Assembly: GCA_018105865.1 (NCBI GenBank)
Contig: CM030842.1
Span: 12,425,867-12,489,866 of the forward strand
Source: Metaphire vulgaris
Taxonomy: Eukaryota > Annelida > Clitellata > Crassiclitellata > Megascolecidae
DNA: 64,000 bases
Direction of reading: 5' to 3'
A program made the position numbers and the translations under genes. Shown here one piece after another: positions 19,230-31,114 of the stretch (position 1 is its first letter; the number at the start of each line of letters is the position of its first letter). Under the pieces are notes generated by a model. That model was not told the DNA's origin, did not search any database, and worked only from the letters and a program-made list of their open reading frames with translations.

Positions 19230-20425
19230 ATATTTTCAACCCGATGTGCTGAATAATGAAGCGTTAATACAGGGTGTGGCCACTAGGTTTACTCTCCGTC
19301 TTCTAGACCGTGCACACTTAGTGTCCTGTTTCGCAATCCAGCCCCAAACCCCAACCCCCCAACCCCCAACCGCCCGCCGGCGGGTGTATAGCTATTCCGA
19401 AACTGCTCCCCGCAGTGAGACGGCCATTACCTGCACCGTTGGTCGTCCTTCCGGCCGGCCTGGGCTCGGGTCGAGGAGGCGGAGGCGAGTTGGACGACCC
19501 ACGGTCCGTGGTCGACCACATGTCTTCCTTCCCGCCTTCCCCAACGAAGACAAATTGAGAAGGGCAGCGAGCCGTGAAAAGAAGAAGGCGACGACGACAA
19601 AATTCTTTGTAGGTGTTTTTATAGGGTGGGGGGTGATCGCTCCGTGTTGAAAGCGACGCGCGTCTCTGGTGGGGAGGGGGCTTCTCGTACGAAGGAAATC
19701 GGTCGCTTCGTTGACCTTTTGACCTCAGAGACGCTATTCGAAGATAAACGAATTCTTCGTTATTGGTGCGATTGTCAAAAGATGTTTCAAAAGCTTCCGT
19801 TGTGACCGTGCATGCGCTATATAAATTATGAGCAGGGTGCTATAGAAACTTGTTTTCACTTTGATGTGATTATGGTAGAAACGAAATGTCAACTGAGGCA
19901 TTAGGAACATTCGTCTATTTCTTTCATACAGTATTCTATTACGACGAGAATTTTTCGCAGTATTTTAATTAAATTTTTAAAACCGTGCAACGATCTTCTA
20001 TCTAATAGATGCTCTATAACTGTCCTCTTCTTCTTTAACCTTAACCTCGTTCGCTCCGATGGTTGGTCACACTATGGACTATCCTTTTTCCATTGCTGTC
20101 TATTATTAGCTGCCCTCACAGTTTAGCATGGGTGTAAAACACGGGTGGGGGGCGGCGGGGGAAGGTCCCCCCAATAAATAGTAAGAGGGGACAGAGTATC
20201 CCCCCAATGTTTTGTGACTTATGGTAAAATCTGGTAAAATCACTCAGTGTGGATGACCTTTTTTCTCGTCAAGACTTTTGGGGATGAAAAGAAGGTCTGA
20301 CCTGACTTTATGAACGATTTTATCCTCCCACCCCCAATGTTGACGCCAGGTTTACGCCACTGCAGTTTAGTATGCTGTAAGTTCAGTCTAAGTTCGGATG
20401 TTGTCGAACCAGGTTATCTTTAAAC
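19230..20425. other. intergenic sequence with C-rich tract and GC-rich patch
   Basis: 19341-19371 is a run of CCCCAAA/CCCCCCAA units, a G-quadruplex candidate on the minus strand. 19370-19560 is GC-rich with an open frame but no recognisable protein. 20130-20365 is a short repeat bounded by tgggtgtaaaac and gtttacgcca. Confidence 0.4.
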
Positions 20426-20427
20426 TG

Positions 20428-20650
20428 TAAACATTCATTCGTTCATTCGTTCGTTCATTGAACTTCATTCGTTCGTTCGTTCGTTCATTCGTTCATAAAT
20501 TAGTTCGGTCGTCAATGTGCTAATTCGTGCATTCATTCGTTCATTCACTAATTCGTTAATTCGTTTGTTTGGGGTTCATTAATTTAATTAATTAATTAAT
20601 TCATTCATTCGTCCATTGACACATTCGTTCGTTCGTTTGTTTCTTCATTC
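20428..20650. repeat. (GTTC/ATTC)n microsatellite
   Basis: Interrupted GTTCATTC tetramers, with ATTA units near 20590. Confidence 0.85.
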
Positions 20651-20659
20651 AGAAGCAGG

Positions 20660-21905
20660 ATTTTCTAATACAGTAATAAAACATTTTCATCGAGACAAAC
20701 CTTTCTCTGAACAAATTTCCGAGTCCATTAATTAGCTGCTTTATCTGCTTATACGTAGTTGATCGTAAGTGGAATATAGATTTGCTAATGGAGTCGGCGC
20801 AAATGATTTGAAGATCTCTGTATAGTTTTGGTGATTTTTTAATATAAATTCACGACGTAAATAACGGACAAAATCGATTGCTGTCGAAAGCGAAGGCCTT
20901 CCAATCGGCGGTCTGCATATCGACTATCAGTACTCGATGCCTCGAGAGTGACCCCGGCGTCGATTTTTAGGCGAACATTTATCATTCCTGTCAGCCTTTT
21001 GAGCGTCAGGTCCAGGGATGACGACCTCTTGTGATCTGCGAAAAATCCAGGGCGTGACCCCTCCCCTAACCCTTGACCGCCGGGCGTCCGTAAGCAGTCA
21101 CCAGTCGATTCGGAGTCACGTCTCTCGCGCGGTCGAGAACTACCATCTGGAAAGACGGAAAACGACGAAAGAGCGAGCGAGGAGGATCTGGAATAACAGT
21201 AGAATTTCATTTCCTCGACCAGCGGCCAATGGCGACTGTAAAGTTCCAGTCAAAGGTTAAAACGGTGTGTTCTGGGAAAGACGGCAAAACGAATGATGGA
21301 TGTCCTCCTTAATAATAGTGTTCCAAGGCGCCGTTTTTGTTCCAAGGCGCCGACAACAGGTTACGCTGCATGTGTTCGCTACAGAAGGGGCTACAGTGGT
21401 CGAGCTATAGGGTGTCCGGCGCCCAGGGACAAAACATACTGACGGCGCCCCCTCGACTTAACGAAAATCCTAAGAAGCAAGAAAAGGCGCCTCTATATGC
21501 CCATTTTGGCGTCCCTTCATTCTTCATTCAACTTCGCGAATGTCCTGACAAGAAAGAAGGGTTATCACCCCCTTACAAGCAAAAAGGGGATTGCATCCTA
21601 CCTTAAACCAATTTTGGCGCCCCTTCCCCACCTCGGCTCCCCCGGAACATCTGCGCCCTCTGGTCCCATAGATCCGCCTCTGTCCGACTACGCTACGCTG
21701 TGTTCTCTACAGAAGGGACATTGAATCCAGCAATCTCTTTAATAACGTCTTGGTACAAATAAATTCCTTTTTGCTACGAGAGATGTGCTTGCCAGATTGA
21801 AGACTATAGTAGTAATAGAGACTAGCTCTTCTGGTCTCTTATGGGGCTTTGAGTCTACAGAATGGAGCAAATTCGGTGATTGGGATCATCTGCGAAAACT
21901 ATCAG
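20660..21905. other. intergenic sequence, probable decayed transposon at 21330-21720
   Basis: 21320-21720 repeats ggcgcc and gcgccc and two ctacagaaggg-type segments (21381 and 21708), suggesting an element of unknown class. 20870-21260 is GC-rich without a recognisable product. Confidence 0.35.
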
Positions 21906-21912
21906 CAATATG

Positions 21913-21913
21913 C

Positions 21914-21981
<68 letters not shown>
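21913..21981. repeat. (ATC)n microsatellite
   Basis: About 22 triplets; the poly-His and poly-Ser frames here are artefacts. Confidence 0.96.
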
Positions 21982-21984
21982 GTT

Positions 21985-22255
21985 CTCTGTCCTGGGACGG
22001 GTTCAGGGCTCCATTGTTTCCATTCCTCTCTGCGTCTTGCTTCTTCTTTGATTTCTGCATAGCCTAGGTCTTGTGACGCTCTGTATCTGTTTTCATCATC
22101 AAGCAGTCCAATAGCATCCTCCTTGGTCTTCCTTTTGTCTTTCTTCCTGATATTCTTCCCTCAATTACTGTTCTGGGTAATGATTATCCTCTTAGTACGT
22201 GTCCAATCCAGTTCCTCTGTCTTTTTTGATGGTGCTGATTAATTATAATTATCGA
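21985..22255 (-). mobile_element. RTE-like LINE relic, RT C-terminus
   Basis: The minus-strand translation gives RNWIGHVLRG, then TVIEGRISGRKTKGRPRRMLLDCL, the basic RGRPR-type tail of RTE-like reverse transcriptases. The upstream part shares gttctctgtcctg with 45070 and cttcattgtttccat with 44250. Confidence 0.7.
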
Positions 22256-22382
22256 TCTTTGTTCGATATATGCTTCAATAATAATTAATTAATCAGTGAC
22301 GCTCTTTGTGAATAGAGAAGCTAAACTAATGAGAGAAATTATAAATAACACCTATTGAGCTTTGTGAACGTTTCATACATTG

Positions 22383-22562
22383 TACAGTAGAACTTCGCTA
22401 TAACGGACTCGGTTATAACGAATTCTCAGTTACAACGTACCGCATGCGCAGTATACGGTCCCGCGTGATGCGCTGCCGTATTGGACGGTATTGGCTATAA
22501 CATTCCTCGGATATAGCGTACTCAGACCCGCTGAGTACGTTGTATAATGAAGTTATACTGTA
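22383..22562. mobile_element. pogo/mariner-like MITE, copy 2
   Basis: It has the same TACAGTAGAACTTCG inverted ends as copy 1 and TA at both borders. The interior keeps the gatgcgctgccgtattgga core of copy 1. Confidence 0.85.
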
Positions 22563-22989
22563 TTTGTCTGGGAGCTGAAAGCCAGATGCGAGGGTAACTA
22601 ATGATGATGACTCTTGAATGGTTTTCATTGCCGTCACAGATGCTGTTACGTTTGGTTGCGAAATAGTAAGACAGGACTTCCTCGAAGTACTTCTTAATTC
22701 ACCCGATTTCGAATTGAAGACCCTGAATCTATGGCAGATTAGAGCCTGCCCGACCCGGCCCGGCCCGGCCGTCATCAATTAACTATCAGGTATTATTCGA
22801 TGGCACTTCGGCCGGATAGAGAAAGACTGCACGCAACACGCGTGAGTCACAGGGATACGAGATACGCGAGCAGATGTGTGTGGGAGTAATCGTAACGTAA
22901 AAAGAGACTGTTGTCGGTGTTCTAGAAAATGCAGGAAACAGAAAAATGCATAACCGGTGGCAAACCCTGGTTGAGAAAGGAGTAGGTAG

Positions 22990-22993
22990 ACAG

Positions 22994-23025
<32 letters not shown>

Positions 23026-23076
23026 GCACACACATACGCTCATTGTCTTCTTTTATACGGACGCATCAATAAGCAA

Positions 23077-23148
<72 letters not shown>
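22990..23148. repeat. (CA)n and (GA)n microsatellites
   Basis: CA units at 22993-23035 and about 33 GA units at 23081-23148. Confidence 0.95.
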
Positions 23149-23151
<3 letters not shown>

Positions 23152-23736
23152 GAAAGCTGAACTGTAGACAATACTAGACTAGACATGCGTCCTTTATACA
23201 CGCAGACATTGTTACAGGCGCTTATCCTTAAAGAAAATTGAGCAATGAGCATCTGCTTTATAGTTGTGGTTTAACCAGTTGTATAAGCACGTTGAGAAAC
23301 TGATTGCACGCGATGGAACGTGATATTAATTTGTTACGTGCTACGTGTACTCTACCACAGGTGTGAACTTCTGCTCGGCTGCTAGACTTGAGCCCCCCAC
23401 TTTTCGAGAGGTTAGGCTAGGAAAGGGAAAGGCGTAGCGGCTGGGCCCCCACTTCATTGTCCGTGTTCTTGTCTTCACATATTATACATATACGCATGTC
23501 TTATAATCGACAAATTGATTTGCGATTGTACTGAGCGATGCCACGCTAAAGACAGATTACCGGGACCACCCACAGCCATGCAGGCGGAGGAAACATCTAT
23601 ACACGAAGTTCTGATGGAAAAATGGTTCCGGTGCGTGCTTTGAAGATCCAATACGATGGACTCCCTTGAGACGAATTTTGAAATTGGCACAGATTTTTGT
23701 CCTACGTTCCCTGACACGTCCCTCGTCGCCTTGAAG

Positions 23737-23737
<1 letters not shown>

Positions 23738-23790
<53 letters not shown>
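23738..23790. repeat. (TA)n microsatellite
   Basis: About 25 TA units. Confidence 0.95.
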
Positions 23791-23997
23791 GCGGGGTAAT
23801 GACAAAAGGGTGCAATGTCGTGAGGACAATTATCGACCCGTGGTGCCCAAGAGGCGCGTCGCCTGCATTTTGGCGGACCCGTGTTAGGGGCTGAAAGGGG
23901 CTGAGTCTGTCTGGTTGCCGCTTCAATGGTTCGATGCTTCTATAAGGGAAACCTCAAAATGTGTCCTTCCTCCATTCGTCTGAAGAGTTTCAGCTGA

Positions 23998-23999
23998 AA

Positions 24000-24058
<59 letters not shown>
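23998..24058. repeat. (ATG)n microsatellite
   Basis: About 20 triplets, roughly 470 bp upstream of the HEY start codon. Confidence 0.95.
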
Positions 24059-24089
24059 AAGATCAGGTCATAGGAGAGTAAGGAAACTA

Positions 24090-24150
24090 ACTAGAAAACT
24101 TCTGTAGCGCCATTTTAGTAATGCAATAATCATTGGCTTCAGTCGATGGT
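24090..24150. repeat. cttctatagcgccattttagtaa interspersed repeat
   Basis: The same motif, followed by atca-gtcgatggt, occurs near 17695, 40205, 55880 and in weaker form 59670. It is a short dispersed repeat, possibly a SINE or LINE tail. Confidence 0.7.
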
Positions 24151-24529
24151 TTCTGTTGGACGTGGTAAAATGTGAAACTGATCGATCATATTATATAAGC
24201 TTCATTTGAAAAACCACCCAGGAACAAAGCTATGGTCATGATATCCCATCAACGCTCTATACCATTGCCCCGAAATCAATTAAAATGGGTGACGGGTGAG
24301 ACATTGTGGGTCAAATGGCTCGTGGCGGGTCGACCCCTAAGACGACCAATCCCGAACGAGGGTGTCGTTGGTAAAGGTGGGGCCTGGGTTGTCAATCAGG
24401 CAAGACGGGGTCTTTAACCGCTGAGTGGGGAACAAAGGGTCACTTCTTGCCTGGAAGAATAAACAGACCAGAGGGGTGATTTTTCGGAGGTCAACTGTAG
24501 CGTTTAACCAAGAATTCGGACCGCGGACA

Positions 24530-24606
24530 ATGCGTCGAAATCTCAGCGATTCCGAAAACGAAGACGATTTCGATGACGACGGCGACGAAAAAGAATACAG
24601 ACCAGG
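24530..24606 (+). CDS. hey: hey exon 1
   Basis: It begins at acaATGCG and encodes the acidic N-terminus. Donor CCAGG|GTAAGT, phase 2. No in-frame ATG is seen just upstream. Confidence 0.88.
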
Positions 24607-27600
24607 GTAAGTTGGCACATTCGCCTCGTTCACCTGCTTTATAATTACAATTATAATTATTAGCGTTACAAGAAGTCAAGACTTAAAACAACAACTGATG
24701 ATTACCATGACATACATGACATGCGTCTCAGAATGATTTATCAGATTACTGCTAAATGCCGAAAGGAACTTCAGCTTTATATGCATAGTTAGAAAATCAT
24801 TTACCGTTTACGAGACAGACAGACAAACAAACAGAGGCAGAGACAGAGATATACAGAGACAGAGACAGATAGACAGACAGGCAGAGACAGAGATAGACAG
24901 AGGCAGAGACGAGACAGAAACAGAGTGAGACAGAGATAGACAGAGACAAGCAGGCAGACAGACAGACAGACAGATAGAGACAGACACAGGGACAGTTAGC
25001 GACAGACAGACAAAGAGAGACAAAAAGGGAGAACAAGTGTCAACCAGGGGTACAAATTTTTTCCAAAACTCGACTATGGCATTCTATAATTTACAGATGT
25101 ATTCAACCGATTACAACTCATCTAGGCCTATTGCAGAAACCCACGCACGCTGCAATCTGTCAGAAGACAAATATCAAGGACTACACATTAATGAGACGGC
25201 ATAGCGACATCAAAAGCCCAATTACTAATTGCTAATTAAGTTGACGTAATTTAACCGTTTCCACGCAGCGTACAGGCATGAGGCATCGCACCTTTTTAAG
25301 GAAATGCTGAAAATGAATGTACATCTGATTTCTGACGTACTTCTTTATTCTGAACAACAGGTCTCCAACCCAGAGCTGTCAAGGACCAGATCGAAAAAGA
25401 AGAAGAGGGGTAAGTTGGGCCTGATTTTTTGTGCGTGGGTAACTGTTTGTTTTGAAACTATAGATGATGATATAGCACAAATAAAGGTAAAGACATTTCT
25501 TCAATGTGTTTCTGCGAGTGATGATGCGTCTGACATGCTCGACGATGGCAGAGTGGGTTACGTGCTGGAGCGTCAGGCTGACGGAGCGGGTTCTAGAACC
25601 ACTAGTGCACCGTAGCTTTCACACAGGCAGTTATGCCTCCTAAGCCATAAATCATGCTAAGTACAGTAAGGTAAGACGACGACGACGACGACGATGATGA
25701 TGATGACGACGATGATAATATAACGATGATGATAAGGATGATAATGGTGATGTTGTTGATGATGATTATGTTTTCAACTATCTAAAGCAATTAGCACCCG
25801 GAGGGTAAGCGGGTTGTTTCCAGGCGCTGTGCGGAGTGTCAGGGCGCGGTTCCTTCCTGTTTGGAAATAATCTAAATGAGCCTCCCATTAACTGCCCTTG
25901 ATGCTGCTGCTTCACGAATTTTCGACTTCTGATTTAGTTTGCAGTCACCGCAATGAGGACTGTGTGTCACGCCTATATACATGCCCAGTTTGGGGTGGTG
26001 TGGGGGAGGCAAATGCAGCTTACGTCACGCTGGGACGTGTGTAGCCTATATATGAACATCTCTCATCAGGCAGCTGGATACAGGATACTTGATTACTTCC
26101 TCCTTCATTCACGTATCCATGCTGATCTCCATTCGATGCAATGATCCATGACATCTCACCGGTTGTTAATTGAATGAAATCATGGCAACTGAAACTCGAC
26201 TATCTCTCTGGAAATGAGTGATTTAGATTTGTTTTGTGACGAATAATCATGAAAAGTCTTGACTTGTCATTTCGTCACTTTTCGTGCGTTCTCGCAAACT
26301 ATTTCTAGTTACGGCAAAGTTCCCTCTATTTTTTTTGTAATCCGCGTGCAAAATTTTACATGGAAAGTCAACTTCTGTGCGTGCCGAGAATTTCTCCGAA
26401 ATCAACATAACTTATTTGATAACTAGCTAATACGTCTCAGAACACTACTATTAGCCACTGGTCCGCATTTTACAATTTTCCCATCAGTTTAGAATATAAA
26501 CTCATGCAATGACGTAAAAATGGGGACCCAAACCCTATTCCTTCCCATTTTCTATGGTAGCCTCTAAAAATGTTGGGGCTCGAGTCTAGGGCCCTAACAG
26601 TAGTTTACGACGACGATTGCACACGAGATCTACTCATATAAGACATTCATTAGTTTAAAAATTCAGGGATCACAAATCAAGCATTACAAATTTTCAAAAG
26701 GGTTATGATTTTCCTGCCTATAGAGTTTCTCTTCGATCCTTACTATGTGCCCATTCGATACAGGTCAGTTACGCTTCCTCCAAGAAGATGACTCTTAATG
26801 CGCATCATCATGTCTAGATGACATTCATCTAATTCAGTGTTTCCCAAACTGTGGGTTGCGACCCAAAAGAGGGTCGCAGGGTAACACGAAATTAGATTCA
26901 AAAGTGTCATTTTCTAACCAATACCACAATGTCACAAGTTTTGAAAGTTGAAAGTATACTTAGGTCTTAAGAAATGTATATTGATGCAATCCTCCATACA
27001 CAGCTTATATCAGGGTTATTTCTAGGATTGTGAATTTGAGGGTATCGGGAAAATGGGTGGTGGGGGTGGTGTCAGAATTTGGGGGTCTCTGCCGAAAACG
27101 CCTGACAAACAAAAAACAAACAAAAACAAAAAACCTCTTATCAAGTCTCAAAAAAGCCTGACAAGCAAAGAAGGTCATCCCTGCCTCAGATGGGGGGGGG
27201 GGTGTTTGGCGGGGTGTCAGGTCTCAAATTCGAGGGTGTTAGAGGGGGTATTGGGGGTGTCAAAATATTCCTGAATTGGAGGTGTCGGTCTCAGATTGGA
27301 GGGTGGGGGAGGTTTAGGGGGTGTAAATATATCCCTGATTAATGATTAGTGCTTTATGAAACGTTTATCCAATTTTAGTTGAAAATAAGTTTGCAGAGTC
27401 GCGGCATGTCACAGAGTCGCTGACGTGAGTTGCGCAGTTCCAAAAGCGTAGGAACCTCTGGCTTATAGCACTTTTAAAATTTAATCTTATTTCGCAATAA
27501 CGCAAGGAAAGCGTATTCCGACCATTTTGCTCTGAAACTCCAATAACTATGTGGAGCCTGAGTCTCCCTTACCTGGAAGATACCTAGCGGTTAAGCGATT

Positions 27601-29391
27601 TTGCCATACTCATAGGATTTTTAAGACGCGTAATAAAGGTATGTTCTTGGCAAAATTTTATTAAAGATAATTTTCAAGAAATTTCTGTATCTATTTCTCT
27701 CATTTCGTCTTAGGCATTTTGGCAAAAATATGAATAATTCTGCCTAACATATTTGTCATATTTTCATTCGAATTGAATCAGAGCTTTTGTTTTGCCATTA
27801 TTAAAAACTAAGAAGATTCCTTTCAACCAACATTCTCCAGATGGCGTCATGCATTTCTAAAAGAAACAAATATTACATGTTATTATTAGGGTCGCGGCAC
27901 GTTACAAAACCGCTGAGGTTGAGCGCAGTTCCAAAATGTTTAGGAAACCCTGTTCTAATTGATTCCTTCTCTTGTTCTTCGACATATTCATTAAGCTAAG
28001 TTGCAGTTAACAGTTTGCGCTGAATGTCAGACATGTTCCTCATATAATATCCATTCGATTCGCTAGATCTTGAAACTGTTCACTAGCAAGCGCAACCATG
28101 AACTCTTAAATGTAGTGTCTGTTCGTTTTCATTTCAAACATAGGCGTAAACTTCTATTAGGCCTCTAGGTGCAAGCCCCCAATTTGGAGAGGCTACCATA
28201 GGGAATGGGGAAGGTACAGGGCTCGGATTTCTCCATTTTTTCTTCCACGTTTACGTCAATAATTTCAAATCTCTATTTTAGGACATTTCTATCGCTGGCT
28301 TTCTGTTCCTTTTTAATTCTATAGATATTTGGAACCGCGTGCTTTGCAAAAATCTCCACATAAAAATTCCGTCCATAGGAATGTGCCGTCCGGGGCGAAC
28401 CGCCCCCGCCCAGTGTTTAATCTAGGCCGTTTCGGGAGAAATTGCCCTTTTTTCCCCGGCAAATTTCAATTCCCCCCGGAAATTTGGCATACTACATGGA
28501 CTAACAGCAGACCCCTAGCAGAATTCCCTCCCGGCTTTGTCAGTTCTCCCCGGCTTTGTCAGTTCCCCCCAGAGTCCAGGAGTCTAGATTAAACACTGCC
28601 CCCGCCCCTTCCTACGCCACTGTCTATCACCATATCTATCATAAATGCAACCATACTTGTATATTCAAAGCGCAATGGTGTCTTCCCTATTATGTTTACG
28701 ACGGAGGATTATGAATTCCGATAACAGTGAGGCTTTCGCTGCCTGCATTTTGCCCACAAATTTCCATAACAAGTGAAGTGTACTATATACGCTGTAGTTG
28801 TTTGTGCGAGTAATTCTTATCTTTTATCGTCGTTTTTGCGCAGATAATCGAGAAAAAGCGAAGAGATAGGATCAACTTCAGTCTGTCGGAGCTGCGTCGA
28901 TTAGTTCCAGCGGCCCTCGAAAAGCAGGTAAGGGTCTTAGGTCGTGCCAAAAGGTACCGCGATAGTCCACGGGTTATGTACCTGCATGGACTGTCAGCCA
29001 CGAGGCCAGGGTTCAAATCTTGGCCGCGGCAGAAACCTTTCGGCTCCTTCTGAGTCCTGACCATGCAGTCCCCCTCCCCAGTTGATTCCGCTGCGACTCG
29101 GGTCAGAGGAGGCAACGGGGGGTCATGGGTCAAACGGGTCATCAATATTCAATACTCGACTGGTCACATGGGTCATGGATCACTTTGGACTGCGGTTGCA
29201 GGTCGGAGTATGATTTTTTTTATATTTTTAGTTAATTGGCAAATGAATATTAATAATAATATTATTAATCAATGCAACTTCTTGCATCTATTCTATGCCG
29301 TCTATGGTAATAATGTTATTCTTGAACACTTGAAAGTGTTTGTCAAATTTTGATTGATTTATTGAATTACTTTTATTCTGCGGTGTATATG

Positions 29392-29475
<84 letters not shown>

Positions 29476-29547
29476 AAGAGAGAAAGAGAGAGAGAGTTTG
29501 TCTCCGGACAATTTTTTTCATAAGACCCTCGGGAATTAAGTACCGAG

Positions 29548-29592
<45 letters not shown>

Positions 29593-30214
29593 TGTACATA
29601 CATACATACATACAGTGTGGCGCAAAAAAACCGGACTATATTAATTGCAAACCTAAATGTGACTAGTCCGGTTTTTGCGCCGCCCTGTATATATAACAGT
29701 TGTTATATGGATTAAATTTCCAATGACCTATGGGTTATGACTCATTGGTCAAGGGTTCAATGGGTCACATGAATCTTGGGTCATCTTGACTGACCCATTG
29801 CATTCTCTGACTCGGAAAGGGGCGAGCGACGAGATGTTGGCAACCGACGAATTGGATTAAGGCTTGAGAGATTGAAGGCGCTCTTTTCCATTATTAAACA
29901 CCTAACGATCTGAAAACTGACATGACTCATTTCCATTGCCCTCAGCTGGTGGTAGGCCCACTCATGATCTGTCTTCTAGTGGTTACCGACTTCGGACATG
30001 TACGGCCTATCCGATAAAATTAAATCCATTTTAAATTATAGGGATCATCAAAACTTGAAAAAGCTGAAATCCTGAAAATGACCGTTGACCATTTGAAGAC
30101 TCTTCAATCAAGAGGTAAGTATATCTGCACAATTAAACATGTTTAAACTATCAATACTCACTCTCTTACTTACTCGTTTATAAGACACTGATAAGGCCAG
30201 ATGGTCTCAATTAA

Positions 30215-30309
<95 letters not shown>

Positions 30310-30810
30310 ATAATAATAATAATCATAATAATAATAATAATAATAACATAATCATAATAATTGGATTTTAAGTGGTTTGGTAGGATTTCTCATGCACTGA
30401 AAAACCCTTGTTTCTCAAATTCTCATGCATTAATCTAAGCGATTACAACTTCAGTTTGTCCGCTTCAGTTGTTATCTTTGATTCCACACAAAAAAGCCAA
30501 GCACAATTCTCAGTATATAATGCCAAAACAGCACACAACTAAGAGACAAAAAGTCTGCGACTACTAAGCCAAGCAATTCTACAGCAGCCAGAGCTTGTGT
30601 CATAAAAAAGAGGGTAACTGAAAAAAGAAATAGAGAAGAAAAAGAGGGCAACTTTGGAACGCTCTTCCTTATGAGATTGCAGCGGCGTCTTCCTTTGAAC
30701 TGTTCCCTGCAAAACTAAAAACTCACCTGTTTCGCAATTCTTATGGAGATGGACTGTAAATCGCTCTTGCCTATGGCCTTAGTCATGTTACAGCGTTGGA
30801 TAAATCAGCC

Positions 30811-30864
<54 letters not shown>

Positions 30865-31083
30865 TGATAGAATGGTCAATTTTTCTGGCGTCATTTGTTG
30901 TTCGTTCGAAGCAGGAATCGACGGCGGCTACGGGGGGTTCGAATCGTCGGCAACGACCCTGGCCATGGACTTCCGCGGAGTCGGCTTCCGCGAATGCACG
31001 GCCGAGGTCGCCCGCTACCTCGTCTCGATCGAAGGACTCGACTCACACGACCCGCTCTGCGTACGCCTCCTCTCCCATCTCCA

Positions 31084-31114
<31 letters not shown>

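Larger units (their letters stand above)
29097..29818. mobile_element. MITE with GGGTCA arrays, gactcgg ends
   Basis: gactcgggtcagaggaggcaac at the left and the complement of ccgagtcagagaatgcaatg at the right are inverted. Many GGGTCA or TGACCC motifs cluster at both ends (29100-29165 and 29720-29805). The middle holds other repeats. Confidence 0.5.

Noticed and set aside
24590..24606. EYRP near the HEY N-terminus as a YRPW motif
   Set aside because: It continues into Gly, not Trp, and lies before the bHLH, not at the C-terminus.
30935..30955. GGTTCGAATC in hey exon 5 as a tRNA B box
   Set aside because: It is within conserved coding sequence and no A box or cloverleaf surrounds it.
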